This document shows, piece after piece, positions 18,327 to 28,248 of a stretch of DNA of 64,000 nt. Both the position numbers and the translations under genes were made by a program. The DNA is from CAZUCE01 sp964619265 (GTDB lineage Bacteria > Planctomycetota > UBA1135 > GCA-002686595). The stretch's first letter is position 1. Every line of letters starts with the position of its first letter. The notes beneath the pieces were generated by a model. That model had not been told where the DNA came from, searched no databases, and was given only the letters and a program-made list of their open reading frames with translations. The stretch covers positions 62,001 to 126,000 of the forward strand of contig CAZUCE010000002.1 of NCBI GenBank assembly GCA_964619265.1, read 5' to 3'.

Positions 18327-19205
18327 ATGTCGCCCTCCCAAGCCTTCGTCACCAACCTCGAGCTGCGCACCTCCAATCCCGACGGGACCGAGGGTGCTGG
18401 CCTTTCCCATTCCTCCGAGGGCCTGTTCCTCCTCCACGTCTTGGAGCTGGCCGCTGAAGGCGAGCCCCGCGGCGGCGTCGCCGTCGTTCATGGCGCAGGG
18501 GATCACGGCGGCCGCTACCAATCGCTGGCCGAGTCTTTCGCTGCAAGTGGCTGGGCCGTCGCTCTGCCGGACCTTCGCGGACATGGTTCCTCCGAGGGCG
18601 ATCGAGGGCATTCCTGGGGCCTTCCCGAGCCGGTTCGCGACATCGGCGCGGTGCTCGATCACATCGCCTACCGGCTGCCCGATTCCCCGAAGGCGGTGGT
18701 GGGCCAAGGGCTCGGCGGGCTGTACGCCCTGGCATTCGCGCTGCAGAACCCGGGCAGTCTGGCCAAGCTCGTGCTGATCAATCCGATGCTCGAGCCGAAC
18801 CCCACAGCCCCCGCGAAACCGGGCGGTCTCAAAAGCCTGTTCAAGAAGCCCCAACCAACCGACACCGGAGCCTGGCCTTTCGGCGCGGACGCGCTGCTTG
18901 CGGATGCTTCGGCACGGAGTGCGTTCGAGAAGGACTCGAAGACGCACTTCGAGACGACTCGTCACGTTGCGGAGAATCTGCCGAGCGAAGCAGCCGAGAT
19001 CTGCGCGAAGGCTTCGGGCTTGTCGGTTCCAACACTCCTCGTTCTGGGCACCGAGGATCCGGTGGCGCCCCCTGCGAAAGCCCGCGAGCTGCTGGGTTCC
19101 AAGGCCGAGGTTCTTGAAGTCCCTGGCGCTCGGCACGACGTGTTGAACGAATCCGGCTGGGAAGCAACCGCCGAACGAATGGTCAGCTGGATGTCCGCGA
19201 CCTGA
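18327..19205 (+). CDS. Alpha/beta hydrolase (monoacylglycerol lipase-like) lacking the nucleophile serine
   Basis: 292 residues from ATG 18327. The fold is clear: oxyanion loop VHGAGDHGGRYQSLAESF, LPDLRGHGSSEGDRGH, the acid in LGTEDPVAPP and the catalytic His in GARHDVLNE are all of the serine aminopeptidase S33 / monoacylglycerol lipase type. The nucleophile elbow, normally GxSxG, reads GQGLG at residues 126-130, so Gly128 replaces serine; the codon is ggg. Unless this is a sequencing error, the protein cannot act as a serine hydrolase and may bind rather than cleave. It is divergent from rnpB, 133 bp away. Confidence 0.85.
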   Translation: MSPSQAFVTNLELRTSNPDGTEGAGLSHSSEGLFLLHVLELAAEGEPRGGVAVVHGAGDHGGRYQSLAESFAASGWAVALPDLRGHGSSEGDRGHSWGLPEPVRDIGAVLDHIAYRLPDSPKAVVGQGLGGLYALAFALQNPGSLAKLVLINPMLEPNPTAPAKPGGLKSLFKKPQPTDTGAWPFGADALLADASARSAFEKDSKTHFETTRHVAENLPSEAAEICAKASGLSVPTLLVLGTEDPVAPPAKARELLGSKAEVLEVPGARHDVLNESGWEATAERMVSWMSAT

Positions 19206-19318
19206 GAAGTTGTGCGGAACGCCGGCCGGGCCCGCACCGACCCGAGCTGCATCGCGCTCGCGTTTTCGGTCGACCTGGGCCGCCAAGCAGCGCTCCCCGA
19301 GGTGAGCTTGGCACTCGG

Positions 19319-19753
19319 CTAACGAGCACCGAGCCAGTCGCGCAGCACGAGGACGGCGGCGGCGCTGTCCCGCCAGCGTTTCCGTTCGGCCTTCGAGAGA
19401 TCGGACTCCGCGAGCCACTGCTCGGCGGCCCGGGTTGAAAGGTGCTCGTCCTGATAGTCGAGCTCGAGATCCGGGAAGTGCTTCGCTAACCGAGCGCCGA
19501 GCTCGCGAACGATCTTGCACTGGGGGCCTTCGGTTCCGTCCGCGTGAAGCGGCAGGCCAAGTAGCAGGGTGCCGATGTCGCGGTCGCTGAGCAGTTGCGC
19601 GATGTGTGCGAGCAGCTCGGGGGAATTCGGCGGGCAGCGGAACGGCTCGATGGGCTGGGTGGAGAGCCGCAGGGCGTCGCAACTGGCAAAACCGTGCTTC
19701 TTGGTGCCCACATCCAGGCACAGGACACCTCCCGATCGCGCCGAGCTGCTCAT
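19319..19753 (-). CDS. ruvX: Putative Holliday junction resolvase / pre-16S rRNA nuclease, YqgF family
   Basis: 144 residues from ATG 19753, which overlaps the stop of the preceding gene as ATGA. Conserved features of the YqgF/RuvX RNase-H fold are present: LCLDVGTKKHGFASCD with the first catalytic Asp, TLLLGLPLHADGTEG, LDYQDEHLSTRAAEQWL and the final DSAAAVLVLRDWL with the last Asp. In E. coli YqgF trims the 5' end of 16S rRNA; a resolvase role was proposed earlier. It is the last gene of the long minus-strand block. Confidence 0.9.
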   Translation of the reverse strand: MSSSARSGGVLCLDVGTKKHGFASCDALRLSTQPIEPFRCPPNSPELLAHIAQLLSDRDIGTLLLGLPLHADGTEGPQCKIVRELGARLAKHFPDLELDYQDEHLSTRAAEQWLAESDLSKAERKRWRDSAAAVLVLRDWLGAR

Positions 19754-20865
19754 AGGCGCCGCTGTCCGCGGCGATCCCGATCGAGCTGCTCGACGATCTT
19801 CTTGACGTCCTGGGCTCGATCGCGAGGGCAAACCAGCGTCGCGTCTCCCGAGCGGACCACGACCAAGTCCTTCACTCCAACGAGCGCGATGACTTCGTCG
19901 CCCTCAGCCCAGGCGATGCAGCCCTGCGCATCTTCGGCGATCAGCTCCGAGTCGCCGGCGAGTGCGGCCCAATTGCCGTTTGAGTCGGGCGCCCCGAGCT
20001 CGGCCAAGGCCGACCAGGAGCCCACATCGTTCCAGGCGTAATCGATCGGCAGCGTGAGCACGTTTTCCGCGCGTTCGAGAATGGCCACGTCCACAGGCTT
20101 GGCTGGGAGCTGGGGGTAAATGGAGTCCAGCAGGGCAGCGTCGCCCATCGCCGGTCCCAAGGGACCACTGATCTCCGGCTCGAATTGCTCGAACGCCTCC
20201 AAAATTGCCCGGGAAGTCCACGCGAAGATCCCGGCGTTCCACAGGAATCGACCCGTCGCTAAAAATTGCTCGGCGCGCTCCCGGTTCGGTTTTTCGACGA
20301 AGCGCGAGACGCGATGGACGGCATGCCCGCCACGTTCGCCAGCGGCTTCGCCCAACTCGATGTAGCCGAACCCGGTTGCCGGATGGTCCGGGCGGATCCC
20401 GAAGGTCACCAAGGAACCACTCGCTCGGGCTTGTTCAGCGCCTGCCCGGAGCGTGGCGCGCAGCTTCTCGGGCGGATCGATCACATGGTCGGCCGGCATG
20501 ACGACCTGAACCGCGTTCGGATCCCGGCGCTGGGTCTCGAGCGCCGCCAGCGCCACGCAAGCCGCGGTGTTTCGTGCGCTCGGTTCAAAGAGCAAATTCT
20601 CTTCGGGCAGTTCGGGCAAACAGCTTCGAACCGCATCCTCCTGCCCGGCCGCGGAGACGACCAGGACTCGCTCGGCGGGGACGAGCCCTTCCAAGCGTGC
20701 GAAGGTCTGGCGAAGCAACGGCTGCTCGCTCCCAATGGCCAGGTACTGCTTGGGCCTCGCCCGGCGAGAAGCGGGCCAAAACCGAGTCCCCGAACCGCCG
20801 GCCATCAGCACGGCGAACAGGGAGGGGTCAGAGGCGGGAGAAGTGGCCGAGTCGTGGGGAGCCAT
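19750..20865 (-). CDS. manC: Mannose-1-phosphate guanylyltransferase
   Basis: 371 residues. The nucleotidyltransferase signature LMAGGSGTRFWPASRRARPKQYL is at residues ~20-42, PADHVI at about 125, and the sugar-phosphate motif FVEKP near 190. WNAGIFAW and IDYAWNDVGSW are typical of GDP-mannose pyrophosphorylases. It makes GDP-mannose from mannose-1-phosphate and GTP. The length matches the short, single-domain form without the phosphomannose isomerase half. Its product could feed the polysaccharide functions seen elsewhere in the window. It ends in a 4-bp overlap with ruvX. Confidence 0.88.
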   Translation of the reverse strand: MAPHDSATSPASDPSLFAVLMAGGSGTRFWPASRRARPKQYLAIGSEQPLLRQTFARLEGLVPAERVLVVSAAGQEDAVRSCLPELPEENLLFEPSARNTAACVALAALETQRRDPNAVQVVMPADHVIDPPEKLRATLRAGAEQARASGSLVTFGIRPDHPATGFGYIELGEAAGERGGHAVHRVSRFVEKPNRERAEQFLATGRFLWNAGIFAWTSRAILEAFEQFEPEISGPLGPAMGDAALLDSIYPQLPAKPVDVAILERAENVLTLPIDYAWNDVGSWSALAELGAPDSNGNWAALAGDSELIAEDAQGCIAWAEGDEVIALVGVKDLVVVRSGDATLVCPRDRAQDVKKIVEQLDRDRRGQRRL

Positions 20866-20973
20866 GGATGTTCGAGTGGAGGTGGGCGGTGAGTCTACGG
20901 CCTCGGCCGGAAGGCGCCCGCGCCAGGCCAGCGGGCGCCTCGAGAAGTTGCCATCGAGCGAACCCGTCGAGCC

Positions 20974-23900
20974 TCAGAAGCGGTTGGGGAGCGGCTGCCG
21001 CGGAGGAAGCGGGAGTCGCATGGACTCATTCCGGCGAAACAGATTGAACAGGATGTTCGAGAGGCTCACCTGAGGCCGTCCCATGTCCCCGGAGATCGAC
21101 ACGCGAACCAGGCGATCCTGGAACCAGTACAGCAGTCGCGAGAAGGGCCCCAGGCGGTCCACCAGACTGTAAGTCAGGGTGTACTCCTGATTCAGGGCCC
21201 CGTTGAAGTCCATGGTTCCACCGCCGCCCAACTGCACAAGCGGGCTGCTGGCTTGCGCATCGACTAGGTCGATGACGCCATCGGCGAGCTGGAACGACGT
21301 GCTCATGCCATCGAAGGTGGCGGTGGAATCGAAGCCGAGCAAGGCGAACAGCTCTCGAACCACCGGTAGCGAATAAAGGCGAGCTCCCAAGATCTCGAGC
21401 CGGCCGCGTCCGGTGAGGCCCAGTAGATCTCCGCGCCGTCCTTCGAGGAACAAATCCAGTTCGAGGTCACCCAGGTCGGCTCCTCCTCCGGAAGGAAACA
21501 GGCCTTCCAGGAGCTCGGACACCAACACGCGCTCAAAGTGCAAGGCCACTTCGAAACGGTGGGGCGCGGCGGTTTCCAGCGCGAGGGCCGAGCTGCCGCT
21601 ATTCGAGCGGCCGAGTCCGCGCACCTGCCCCCCCGCGAAATCCCCCGACAGGTCGGAGAGGCTCAGCTTTCCCGCCGTGTAGGTCACGATGGACTGGAGT
21701 CCGGTCAGGGCGCGTCCCGACACGGTGCCGTAGAGCTCGCTCACTTCTGCAAACGCTCGCACTCCAGTGCTGCCCGAAGCAATCAGGCGAACGATTTCGA
21801 CGCGCGCCGAGGAAAGCTGCAGGGGAAGCCCGAGCACCAAGAACACATCGTGCGGGACAAGCTCGCCGGAGAGCTCGAATTCCGTCGGACGGCCCTGGCG
21901 CATGCGCGTCTCGAAGCGTGCACCGCGAACATCGAGGGTGCCACGCCACCTCAATCGCTCGAGCCAGCTGGCCAGCTCTTCAGGGTCGAAAAGGTCTTCG
22001 AGGTGGGCGCGATCGAGGGGCAGATCCTCTAGCCACAGTTGCCCTTCGAAGTTGGCCGCTCCGGTGGCTGGATCGCGGGCGAATTCGAAATGACGTACAA
22101 CCAGCGGCGTTCGGACATGCCGGGCTTCAATCAGGGCGGCACTGACGCCATTCTGGGTGGCCTCGACGCGTCCTTTTAGCACTCGCAGAACGAAGGGGTC
22201 TCGACCGGGGCGCTCGATGTGCAGCGCGTTGTTGCGCAGCCGAGCTTCGACACTAGGCACACCGGTCGGAGCCAGTTTGTCTCCCAGCGCCTGGTCGATC
22301 CGCGCATCCACTCGGCCGCGCACGGTGTCGACCGAGGTTCCGGCGGCGGCAATCAACTCGCCTGAGAGGTCCAGCCCGGAAACCCAAGCCACGATGGTGG
22401 GCTGGTCCCCCGGTTGCAGCTCGGCCTGGATCCTCGATCCATCGGGGCCCGCCGCGCGCAGGTCGGCCCGTATTCTCAGCGGTTGCACGGGCTGCTCGGG
22501 GTCGCCGGCTGCGTCGCGCACTTGCTTCACGAGCAAACGCCCTCCGAGTTCGGTGAGCGTGACAGCGGGATCGGGCCAGGTCGCCGTGCCCGATTGAACT
22601 TCGACGCCAACGCGCTCCGTAAGCGGCTCGCCCTGGGCGGGGCGGATCTGTGAGTAGCGAAAATTCCCGAGCCCTTCGAGGTCGATGAGCCCGCGGATCT
22701 TCGCCGGCTCGGCGAGGTCGGGCATGGCTTCTTGGAGCTGGCGTAGCCAATTCGGCTCGAGATCGAAATCTCGCCATTCGATCCCCATCGCAAAGGTGGG
22801 CCGCGTTCCAGGGGGGCGCGGCTCGTCCGGATCCGTGAAGCGGATGGCGGCTGAGAAATCGAGCGGGACGCCCGGAGCGGATTCCAGTTCCGCCGTGGAG
22901 TGGAGCGCGACTCCGAAGCCACGCCGGGTGCGCTTTTCATCGAGTCGCACCGAGCGAGCCGTCCAGCGCAGCATGACCTCCCCGGAGGCGTCGCGAAACG
23001 GAAGCGGAGCCAAGTCAGCGGCTCCGGAGAGCTTCTCGAAGTCGACATCCACCGAAATCCGCCCGCCGGGTTCGCTTCGGTTGTCGCGGATTTGAACCCG
23101 AGCGGCGGCAACCCCATCACCAAGCTGTGCGGAGTCTTCGAGGTCGTAGTTCGCGTTCAGGCCTCGAATGGCCGCCGGCAGCTGCGGCCCGATACGCAGC
23201 CGTTCGGTTTGGAGCATCAGGTCGATGTCGATCCCGGCTTTGACAGCTCGGCGCTGGGGGGGCCGCCTGGCGAGAGTCCCTTCTGCTGAAACGGTTCCCA
23301 GCTCGGTGTTGACGGACAGGTCCGTCAGGCCCATCTGGAACGTCACGTCCCGTTCGGGGTTGACGGCGACGGTGAATCGGCCGCGAGCGCCCTGCGCTGC
23401 CAGCGGAAATCCGTGCCGAACTCCCATGGCATCTCGGAAGCCGTTGTAGGTGATGCCGGTTGTGCCCGATGGGTCGAACGCGATCAACACCCGAGGCGCT
23501 CCCAACCGGGTTCTAGGCTCGTTGTCTGGAGTCGACCGGTGGATGTTCGCAGGAGCGGGAGCGTTCAGCGTGGGGAGTTCCACGTGAATCTGTGCGCTGC
23601 CCTCGCCGCTGGGCTCGAGCGCCAAGATGATGTCCTCGATCTGGGGCACCAGGGCGTCGAATCCAAAGCGTTGGCAAAGAGCTATCGCCCGCACATGGAG
23701 CGCCGGACCCACCGGAACCTCGGGGAGCGTCATGCGTGCTACGCCGAATCGGCCGGCAGGCGCGGCCTCGAAGAGCTGGACTTCGAGATCGATCGGCAAG
23801 TCGAAGTCGGGTAGCTCGGGGGGGCCGGTCGTTCCCCGGGCCCGCCCGGATACCTCTCCGTGAATCTTGAAGGCGCTGGGGTCGAGCCAATGACCAGGGC

Positions 23901-24831
23901 GCCGGGGCTCGAAGCGAGCGCGTACACGCGCCGATTGGGCTTCGATGCCCAGGCCCGCCGGACTCTCCGAGTGTTCGGCGGGGAGCCCTAGCGCGAGGGC
24001 CTGCGCGTCGAGTTGGGCGAGGGCGAGCAGCGGAAATTCGCGACTTGGATCGTACAGGGCAACCGCTTCGGCGCTCGCGCGTCCGCTCGCCAGCCAGCCT
24101 TCTCCGAGGAGTCCGTCGAGGCGATCCCCCAGGCCCGCCAAGTTCCACTCGCGGCCGCGGGCCCGGGCGTGGATGCGACCATAATCGTCGACGGATCCAT
24201 CCCAAACCAGGTCGCCGATCGTGCGTGACTCGCTCTCCAGCCGGAGGCTGCCTTGAAACCGCGCCGCACCTGGATCGAAACGCGTCGAGACGAAGCCACG
24301 CCACCCGAATGAGGCCAGGCCATCGAGTTCGAAGTCGCGCACCGACAGAGTTGGAAGCCGGCGGAGATCGAATGGAATGTCGGAAGGCTCGTCGATGGGC
24401 CCGGCGGATTCACGATCGCTGAACGCTTCGCTCAGGAGCTGTTCGCCCCGGGGAGAAAACAGCAAGGAGCCGCCGGTGACTTCGACTTCCAGAGCGGCGG
24501 GAGCGTTCCATCGAATGGCCCGGACCAGGTCGGCCAGGGTGACCGTGACTCGGTCCAAAGAAGCCAGCGGCGCGGTGTCGTCAACTCCTCGTTCGAGGAC
24601 CCGAATGCCTCGGGCTTCGAGCGAGGCGGTGAACGGATGAACTCGAACGGCTTCCAGCCGAACGGTCACCGGCCGGTCTGAGAGCCAACTGTCGAGCTGG
24701 CGGTTCAGCATGCCATTGAGGACTCCCGTTCGGGCCGCGAACCAAGCGACCAGAACGGTGACGAATACGAGGATGGCCGCGAAGGCGGCTAGACGCTCGA
24801 TCCAAACCCACAGCCGCTTGAGGAGTTTCAT
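20974..24831 (-). CDS. AsmA/TamB-like giant envelope protein
   Basis: 1285 residues with a single N-terminal membrane anchor (AAFAAILVFVTVLVAWFAA) and then a long stretch rich in short beta strands. Features of the AsmA-like superfamily include the opening LNRQLDSWLSDRPVTVRLEAVRVHPFTASLEARGI and a C-terminal region (LTGRGRLEILGARLYSLPVV, then YTLTYSLVDRLGPFSRL) resembling AsmA-like C-terminal and DUF3971 domains. Such proteins are thought to form hydrophobic grooves that carry phospholipids to the outer membrane. It overlaps alr by 4 bp. The family call is by pattern. Confidence 0.75.
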   Translation of the reverse strand: MKLLKRLWVWIERLAAFAAILVFVTVLVAWFAARTGVLNGMLNRQLDSWLSDRPVTVRLEAVRVHPFTASLEARGIRVLERGVDDTAPLASLDRVTVTLADLVRAIRWNAPAALEVEVTGGSLLFSPRGEQLLSEAFSDRESAGPIDEPSDIPFDLRRLPTLSVRDFELDGLASFGWRGFVSTRFDPGAARFQGSLRLESESRTIGDLVWDGSVDDYGRIHARARGREWNLAGLGDRLDGLLGEGWLASGRASAEAVALYDPSREFPLLALAQLDAQALALGLPAEHSESPAGLGIEAQSARVRARFEPRRPGHWLDPSAFKIHGEVSGRARGTTGPPELPDFDLPIDLEVQLFEAAPAGRFGVARMTLPEVPVGPALHVRAIALCQRFGFDALVPQIEDIILALEPSGEGSAQIHVELPTLNAPAPANIHRSTPDNEPRTRLGAPRVLIAFDPSGTTGITYNGFRDAMGVRHGFPLAAQGARGRFTVAVNPERDVTFQMGLTDLSVNTELGTVSAEGTLARRPPQRRAVKAGIDIDLMLQTERLRIGPQLPAAIRGLNANYDLEDSAQLGDGVAAARVQIRDNRSEPGGRISVDVDFEKLSGAADLAPLPFRDASGEVMLRWTARSVRLDEKRTRRGFGVALHSTAELESAPGVPLDFSAAIRFTDPDEPRPPGTRPTFAMGIEWRDFDLEPNWLRQLQEAMPDLAEPAKIRGLIDLEGLGNFRYSQIRPAQGEPLTERVGVEVQSGTATWPDPAVTLTELGGRLLVKQVRDAAGDPEQPVQPLRIRADLRAAGPDGSRIQAELQPGDQPTIVAWVSGLDLSGELIAAAGTSVDTVRGRVDARIDQALGDKLAPTGVPSVEARLRNNALHIERPGRDPFVLRVLKGRVEATQNGVSAALIEARHVRTPLVVRHFEFARDPATGAANFEGQLWLEDLPLDRAHLEDLFDPEELASWLERLRWRGTLDVRGARFETRMRQGRPTEFELSGELVPHDVFLVLGLPLQLSSARVEIVRLIASGSTGVRAFAEVSELYGTVSGRALTGLQSIVTYTAGKLSLSDLSGDFAGGQVRGLGRSNSGSSALALETAAPHRFEVALHFERVLVSELLEGLFPSGGGADLGDLELDLFLEGRRGDLLGLTGRGRLEILGARLYSLPVVRELFALLGFDSTATFDGMSTSFQLADGVIDLVDAQASSPLVQLGGGGTMDFNGALNQEYTLTYSLVDRLGPFSRLLYWFQDRLVRVSISGDMGRPQVSLSNILFNLFRRNESMRLPLPPRQPLPNRF

Positions 24832-26081
24832 CGGGAGGCCCTGCCTCGCGCCCTGCTAGCGCTCTGGGGCGGAATCGCAGTTGGTTCCGGAGCGGCCTCC
24901 AGCGGAGGGGCGGGTGTTAAGCTCGCCGAGCTTGAATCGGGCAGGACGACGCGCCGCACGCGACGGCCGATCGCGCAGGTGATTTCATAGGGAATCGTGC
25001 CGACGACCCGCGCGATGTCGCTGGCCAAGATGACTTTGCCGCAGTCTTCGCCGATCAACGTGACGCGATCCCCGACGCCTGCGCCCGGGACATCCGTGAC
25101 GTCAATCGTGAGGTAGTCCATCGAAACGCGGCCTACGATCGGGGCCCGCCGGCCGCGCAGTAGAACTTCACCTCCCCCGGCGTGACGCCAGGGGATTCCG
25201 TCGCTGTAGCCCACGGGCAGCGTTGCGATGCGGGAAGGACGCTGGGCTCGCCAGGTCGCCCCGTAACCGATCGGAGTTCCGGCCGGCACATCCTTGAAGA
25301 ATACGATCTGGGTTCGCAGAGACAGGATCGGTTGGAGCCCCTTCGCGAGTTGCCCTTGCGGAGCTAGCAACCCGAAGGCCGCCAGGCCGATTCGCACTGC
25401 GTTGAATTGGGGGTGGAGCGCGGTAAACACCGCGGCAGAGTTTCCCACGTGACATTCGCCGGTGGCCAGACCTGCGCGCGCCGCCTCACCCAGGAACTCC
25501 GCGAACCGTTGCACTTGCTCGCGGGTCGCGGTGTCCGCAAACCCATGATCGGAAGCCAGGTGCGTCATCGTGCCGGCGAGCTCCAGCCCGTCCGCGTCTT
25601 GAAGGGTCTTGAGCAGCGCGAGGGCGGGGCCCGGTAGCAGTCCGAGCCGCCCCATTCCGGTGTCGACGTTGAGGTGAACGCGTGCTCGCCGGCCACAGCG
25701 GGTTCCTAGTTCGTCCAGGGCACGGCAGCGATCCGCGGAATGGACGCCCAGCTCGACGCCCGAGCGAACGGCGGGCTCGGCCTCCTCGTCGACGATGGTC
25801 CCAAGGACAAGGATCCGCCCGCGAATCCCGGCCGCCCGGAGTTCGAGGGCTTCGTCCACGTTACCGACTCCGAAGCGGTCGATCCCCAGACGCTCGGCGC
25901 TCTTCGCCAGGCTGGCGGCGCCATGACCGTAAGCATCGGCTTTGACCACCAGCCACAGCTCCACACCGTCTTCAAGCCGTTCCCGGATGGCTGCGAGATT
26001 GTGCTCGAGCCGCCCGAGGTCAATTTCAGCCCACACCCGGTGGGGGTGCCTAGCGGGGCTGGAGGCTTGGGTGATAGACAC
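24828..26081 (-). CDS. alr: Alanine racemase
   Basis: 417 residues. The PLP lysine lies in LVVKADAYGHG (~residue 47) and the catalytic tyrosine in PVGYSDGIPWR; VNVDTGMGRLG-like (LNVDTGMGRLG) and VSMDYLTIDVTD complete the fold-type III racemase pattern. It converts L- to D-alanine for peptidoglycan. The last ~35 residues are a Pro/Ala-rich tail beyond the usual end (~370 residues). It overlaps the AsmA-like gene by ATGA and follows tsaB by 57 bp. A functional peptidoglycan pathway is implied. Confidence 0.95.
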   Translation of the reverse strand: MSITQASSPARHPHRVWAEIDLGRLEHNLAAIRERLEDGVELWLVVKADAYGHGAASLAKSAERLGIDRFGVGNVDEALELRAAGIRGRILVLGTIVDEEAEPAVRSGVELGVHSADRCRALDELGTRCGRRARVHLNVDTGMGRLGLLPGPALALLKTLQDADGLELAGTMTHLASDHGFADTATREQVQRFAEFLGEAARAGLATGECHVGNSAAVFTALHPQFNAVRIGLAAFGLLAPQGQLAKGLQPILSLRTQIVFFKDVPAGTPIGYGATWRAQRPSRIATLPVGYSDGIPWRHAGGGEVLLRGRRAPIVGRVSMDYLTIDVTDVPGAGVGDRVTLIGEDCGKVILASDIARVVGTIPYEITCAIGRRVRRVVLPDSSSASLTPAPPLEAAPEPTAIPPQSASRARGRASR

Positions 26082-26138
26082 GGCGGCGAGGTGGCGAGGC
26101 GGCGGACGCGGGGCTTGGGGGAGCTGCGTCCTTCAACG

Positions 26139-26867
26139 TTAGCGGGAGCGCGGCCGAACGGCGAACTCTGCAAGATACAGGGGCAGAACCTGTGCGAGGG
26201 GAGGGCAGAGGCCCTTCTGAGCGCGGGCCGATCCGAGTTCGAGGACTGCGCGTGCGCTAGCGGGGCGCAGCGGGCGCACTTGGGTGCGGCTGCCCTCGAT
26301 CCAGTCGCGGGGGAGTGTGCCGCTACCGGTCAGGCTTTCCAGGAGGCCGGGTTCGGCGAGCAGCACCGGCGCGCCGGAGTCTCCGAGCGACCGAGCCAAG
26401 GCCTGTTCAAGGTCCGCGGCCGGGACAGCAACGGGGGCGAAGCGTTGTTCAAGGCCGTGTTCGGAACGAAGGTAAGTCCCAAGTGTGAAGCGCCCACCAC
26501 GGGCGTCGCGCAGTGCGGTTCCCGCTTCGCCCACTTCGAGCTGTCCGTGGAGTTCGGCCTCGATCGAAGGCACGCCGCACAGGCGCCGATTGCCGGCAAG
26601 CGCGATCCCCTGGGCGAGTGCAAGGGCCACGCGTACGCCGGTGTAACTGCCTGGGCCGGTGCCGGCGCAGATCAGTTCGACGTCAGAGGGCCGCGCACCT
26701 AATTCGCCAAGCAGCGCGTCGAGTGCGGGCAACAGGTCGCTGGCATGGGCGCGATCGGGGTTCAGTTCGCGCACGTGGATGGCGTTCGTTCCCTCGGTCA
26801 CGAGAATCCTCGCCGCAACCGATGCGTGCCGAGTCGAAGCCTCCAGGGCAACTTCGATTCGAGTCAT
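26139..26867 (-). CDS. tsaB: tRNA threonylcarbamoyladenosine biosynthesis protein TsaB
   Basis: 242 residues with the ASKHA-fold motifs of TsaB: an N-terminal strand EVALEASTRHASVA in place of the usual LAIDTS, LLPALDALLGELG, and the strongly conserved CAGTGPGSYTGVRVALALAQGIALA. TsaB pairs with TsaD and TsaE to make t6A at position 37 of ANN-decoding tRNAs. The start overlaps the glmM stop as ATGA. Confidence 0.93.
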   Translation of the reverse strand: MTRIEVALEASTRHASVAARILVTEGTNAIHVRELNPDRAHASDLLPALDALLGELGARPSDVELICAGTGPGSYTGVRVALALAQGIALAGNRRLCGVPSIEAELHGQLEVGEAGTALRDARGGRFTLGTYLRSEHGLEQRFAPVAVPAADLEQALARSLGDSGAPVLLAEPGLLESLTGSGTLPRDWIEGSRTQVRPLRPASARAVLELGSARAQKGLCPPLAQVLPLYLAEFAVRPRSR

Positions 26868-28216
26868 ACGGAACTTGGAGCGAGCTGTGTGCGGAACACT
26901 GCCGCGATGTCCTCAGCCAGCATGGCGATTTGCTCCTCGTCCGGACCCTCGACCATGACTCGAGCGAGGTTTTCGGTTCCGGAGTAGCGCACGAGTACGC
27001 GGCCGTCGGAGCCGAGCGCGTTTTCGACGCGCTCGATCGATTCGGCCAGCCCCTCAATGGAATCCAAGGCAGGCTTCTCGCGAACCTGTAGATTGATCAG
27101 TACCTGCGGGAACGCACGAAAGCACGAGAACAGCTCTGAAGAGGTCCCTCCGTGTTCGCGTTGGGCTTCCAGCACTCGCAGCGCAGTCAGCAACCCGTCC
27201 CCGGTGTAGTGGGATCGCGCGCCGAAGATGATGTGTCCGGACTGCTCTCCGCCGAGTTCAAGCCCATGTTCGCGCATGCCTTCAACGACCCGTCGATCGC
27301 CAACGCCGACGGTCACGAGTCCGATCTTCTCGCCGCGCAGGCTCTTCTCGAGCCCACAGTTGCTCATCACGGTGGCGACGAGCGCATCGCCTGCAAGTTC
27401 GCCATGCTGGCGCAGGTGCCGGGCCATAACCGCGAGAATGGCGTCGCCGTCCACCGGTTGCCCCTGCTCGTCCACGAGCAAGCAGCGATCCCCATCTCCG
27501 TCCAGGGCGATGCCAAGCTGCGCCCCTTGATTGGTGACTGCGGCCTGGAGGGACTCGAGATGAGTCGATCCGCAGTGGCGGTTGATGTTCGTTCCGTCGG
27601 GCGCCGAGGCGATCGAATGCACCGAGGCGCCCAAGCGTTCGAAGACGGCCGGGCCCACGCGGCTTGCAGCACCGTTCGCGCAGTCGAGCACCAGATCGAA
27701 ATCGGTCAAGTCAAGGTCGCCGGCCGCCTGGAGCAGGCGCTCCACGTAGCGCTGGGTCCACTCGGGGGCCGGGGTGGGCGGCGGTCCGCCTGGAATGTCC
27801 CAGTCGTGCCCTTCGAGTTCGTCTTGGACCCGATCTTCGAATTCATCCGAGAGCTTGGCGCCTTCAGAGTTGAAGACTTTGATTCCGTTGTCTTCGGCGG
27901 GGTTGTGAGACGCTGAAATCATCAAGCCGAGACCGAATGGACCTTCGCGCGCCGCGGCGGCCAGTCCGGGGGTTGGCAGCAGCCCAGCGGTTCGAGCTTG
28001 TACACCCGAGCAGTGCAGGCCGCGGGTGAGAGCTTGTTCGATCCAAGTCGCAGAGCCTCGCCCGTCGTGCCCGAGCAGCGCTTCGGTCCGATCGGTTTCG
28101 TTTCGAATCACCCGGCCGAGCGCCGCGCCGAGGGCGGCTACACGCTCCTCGGTTAGGTCGCCTTCGCCGGCCCGGCCTCGAATGCCGTCGGTCCCGAACA
28201 GTCTCTTACGCGTCAC
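26864..28216 (-). CDS. glmM: Phosphoglucosamine mutase
   Basis: 450 residues, full length. RLFGTDGIRGRAGEGDLT opens the protein; the phosphoserine loop is MISASHNPAEDNGIKVF (~residue 100); the Mg-binding loop is DGDGDR; and the sugar loop GGEQSGHI and phosphate loop RYSGTE follow. It converts glucosamine-6-phosphate to glucosamine-1-phosphate for UDP-GlcNAc. It follows the cdaA-ybbR fusion by 32 bp, an order conserved in many bacteria where GlmM contacts and inhibits CdaA. Confidence 0.95.
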   Translation of the reverse strand: MTRKRLFGTDGIRGRAGEGDLTEERVAALGAALGRVIRNETDRTEALLGHDGRGSATWIEQALTRGLHCSGVQARTAGLLPTPGLAAAAREGPFGLGLMISASHNPAEDNGIKVFNSEGAKLSDEFEDRVQDELEGHDWDIPGGPPPTPAPEWTQRYVERLLQAAGDLDLTDFDLVLDCANGAASRVGPAVFERLGASVHSIASAPDGTNINRHCGSTHLESLQAAVTNQGAQLGIALDGDGDRCLLVDEQGQPVDGDAILAVMARHLRQHGELAGDALVATVMSNCGLEKSLRGEKIGLVTVGVGDRRVVEGMREHGLELGGEQSGHIIFGARSHYTGDGLLTALRVLEAQREHGGTSSELFSCFRAFPQVLINLQVREKPALDSIEGLAESIERVENALGSDGRVLVRYSGTENLARVMVEGPDEEQIAMLAEDIAAVFRTQLAPSSV

Positions 28217-28248
28217 GGTGGGATTCCTTGGGAGGAGCAGGGCTCTCG

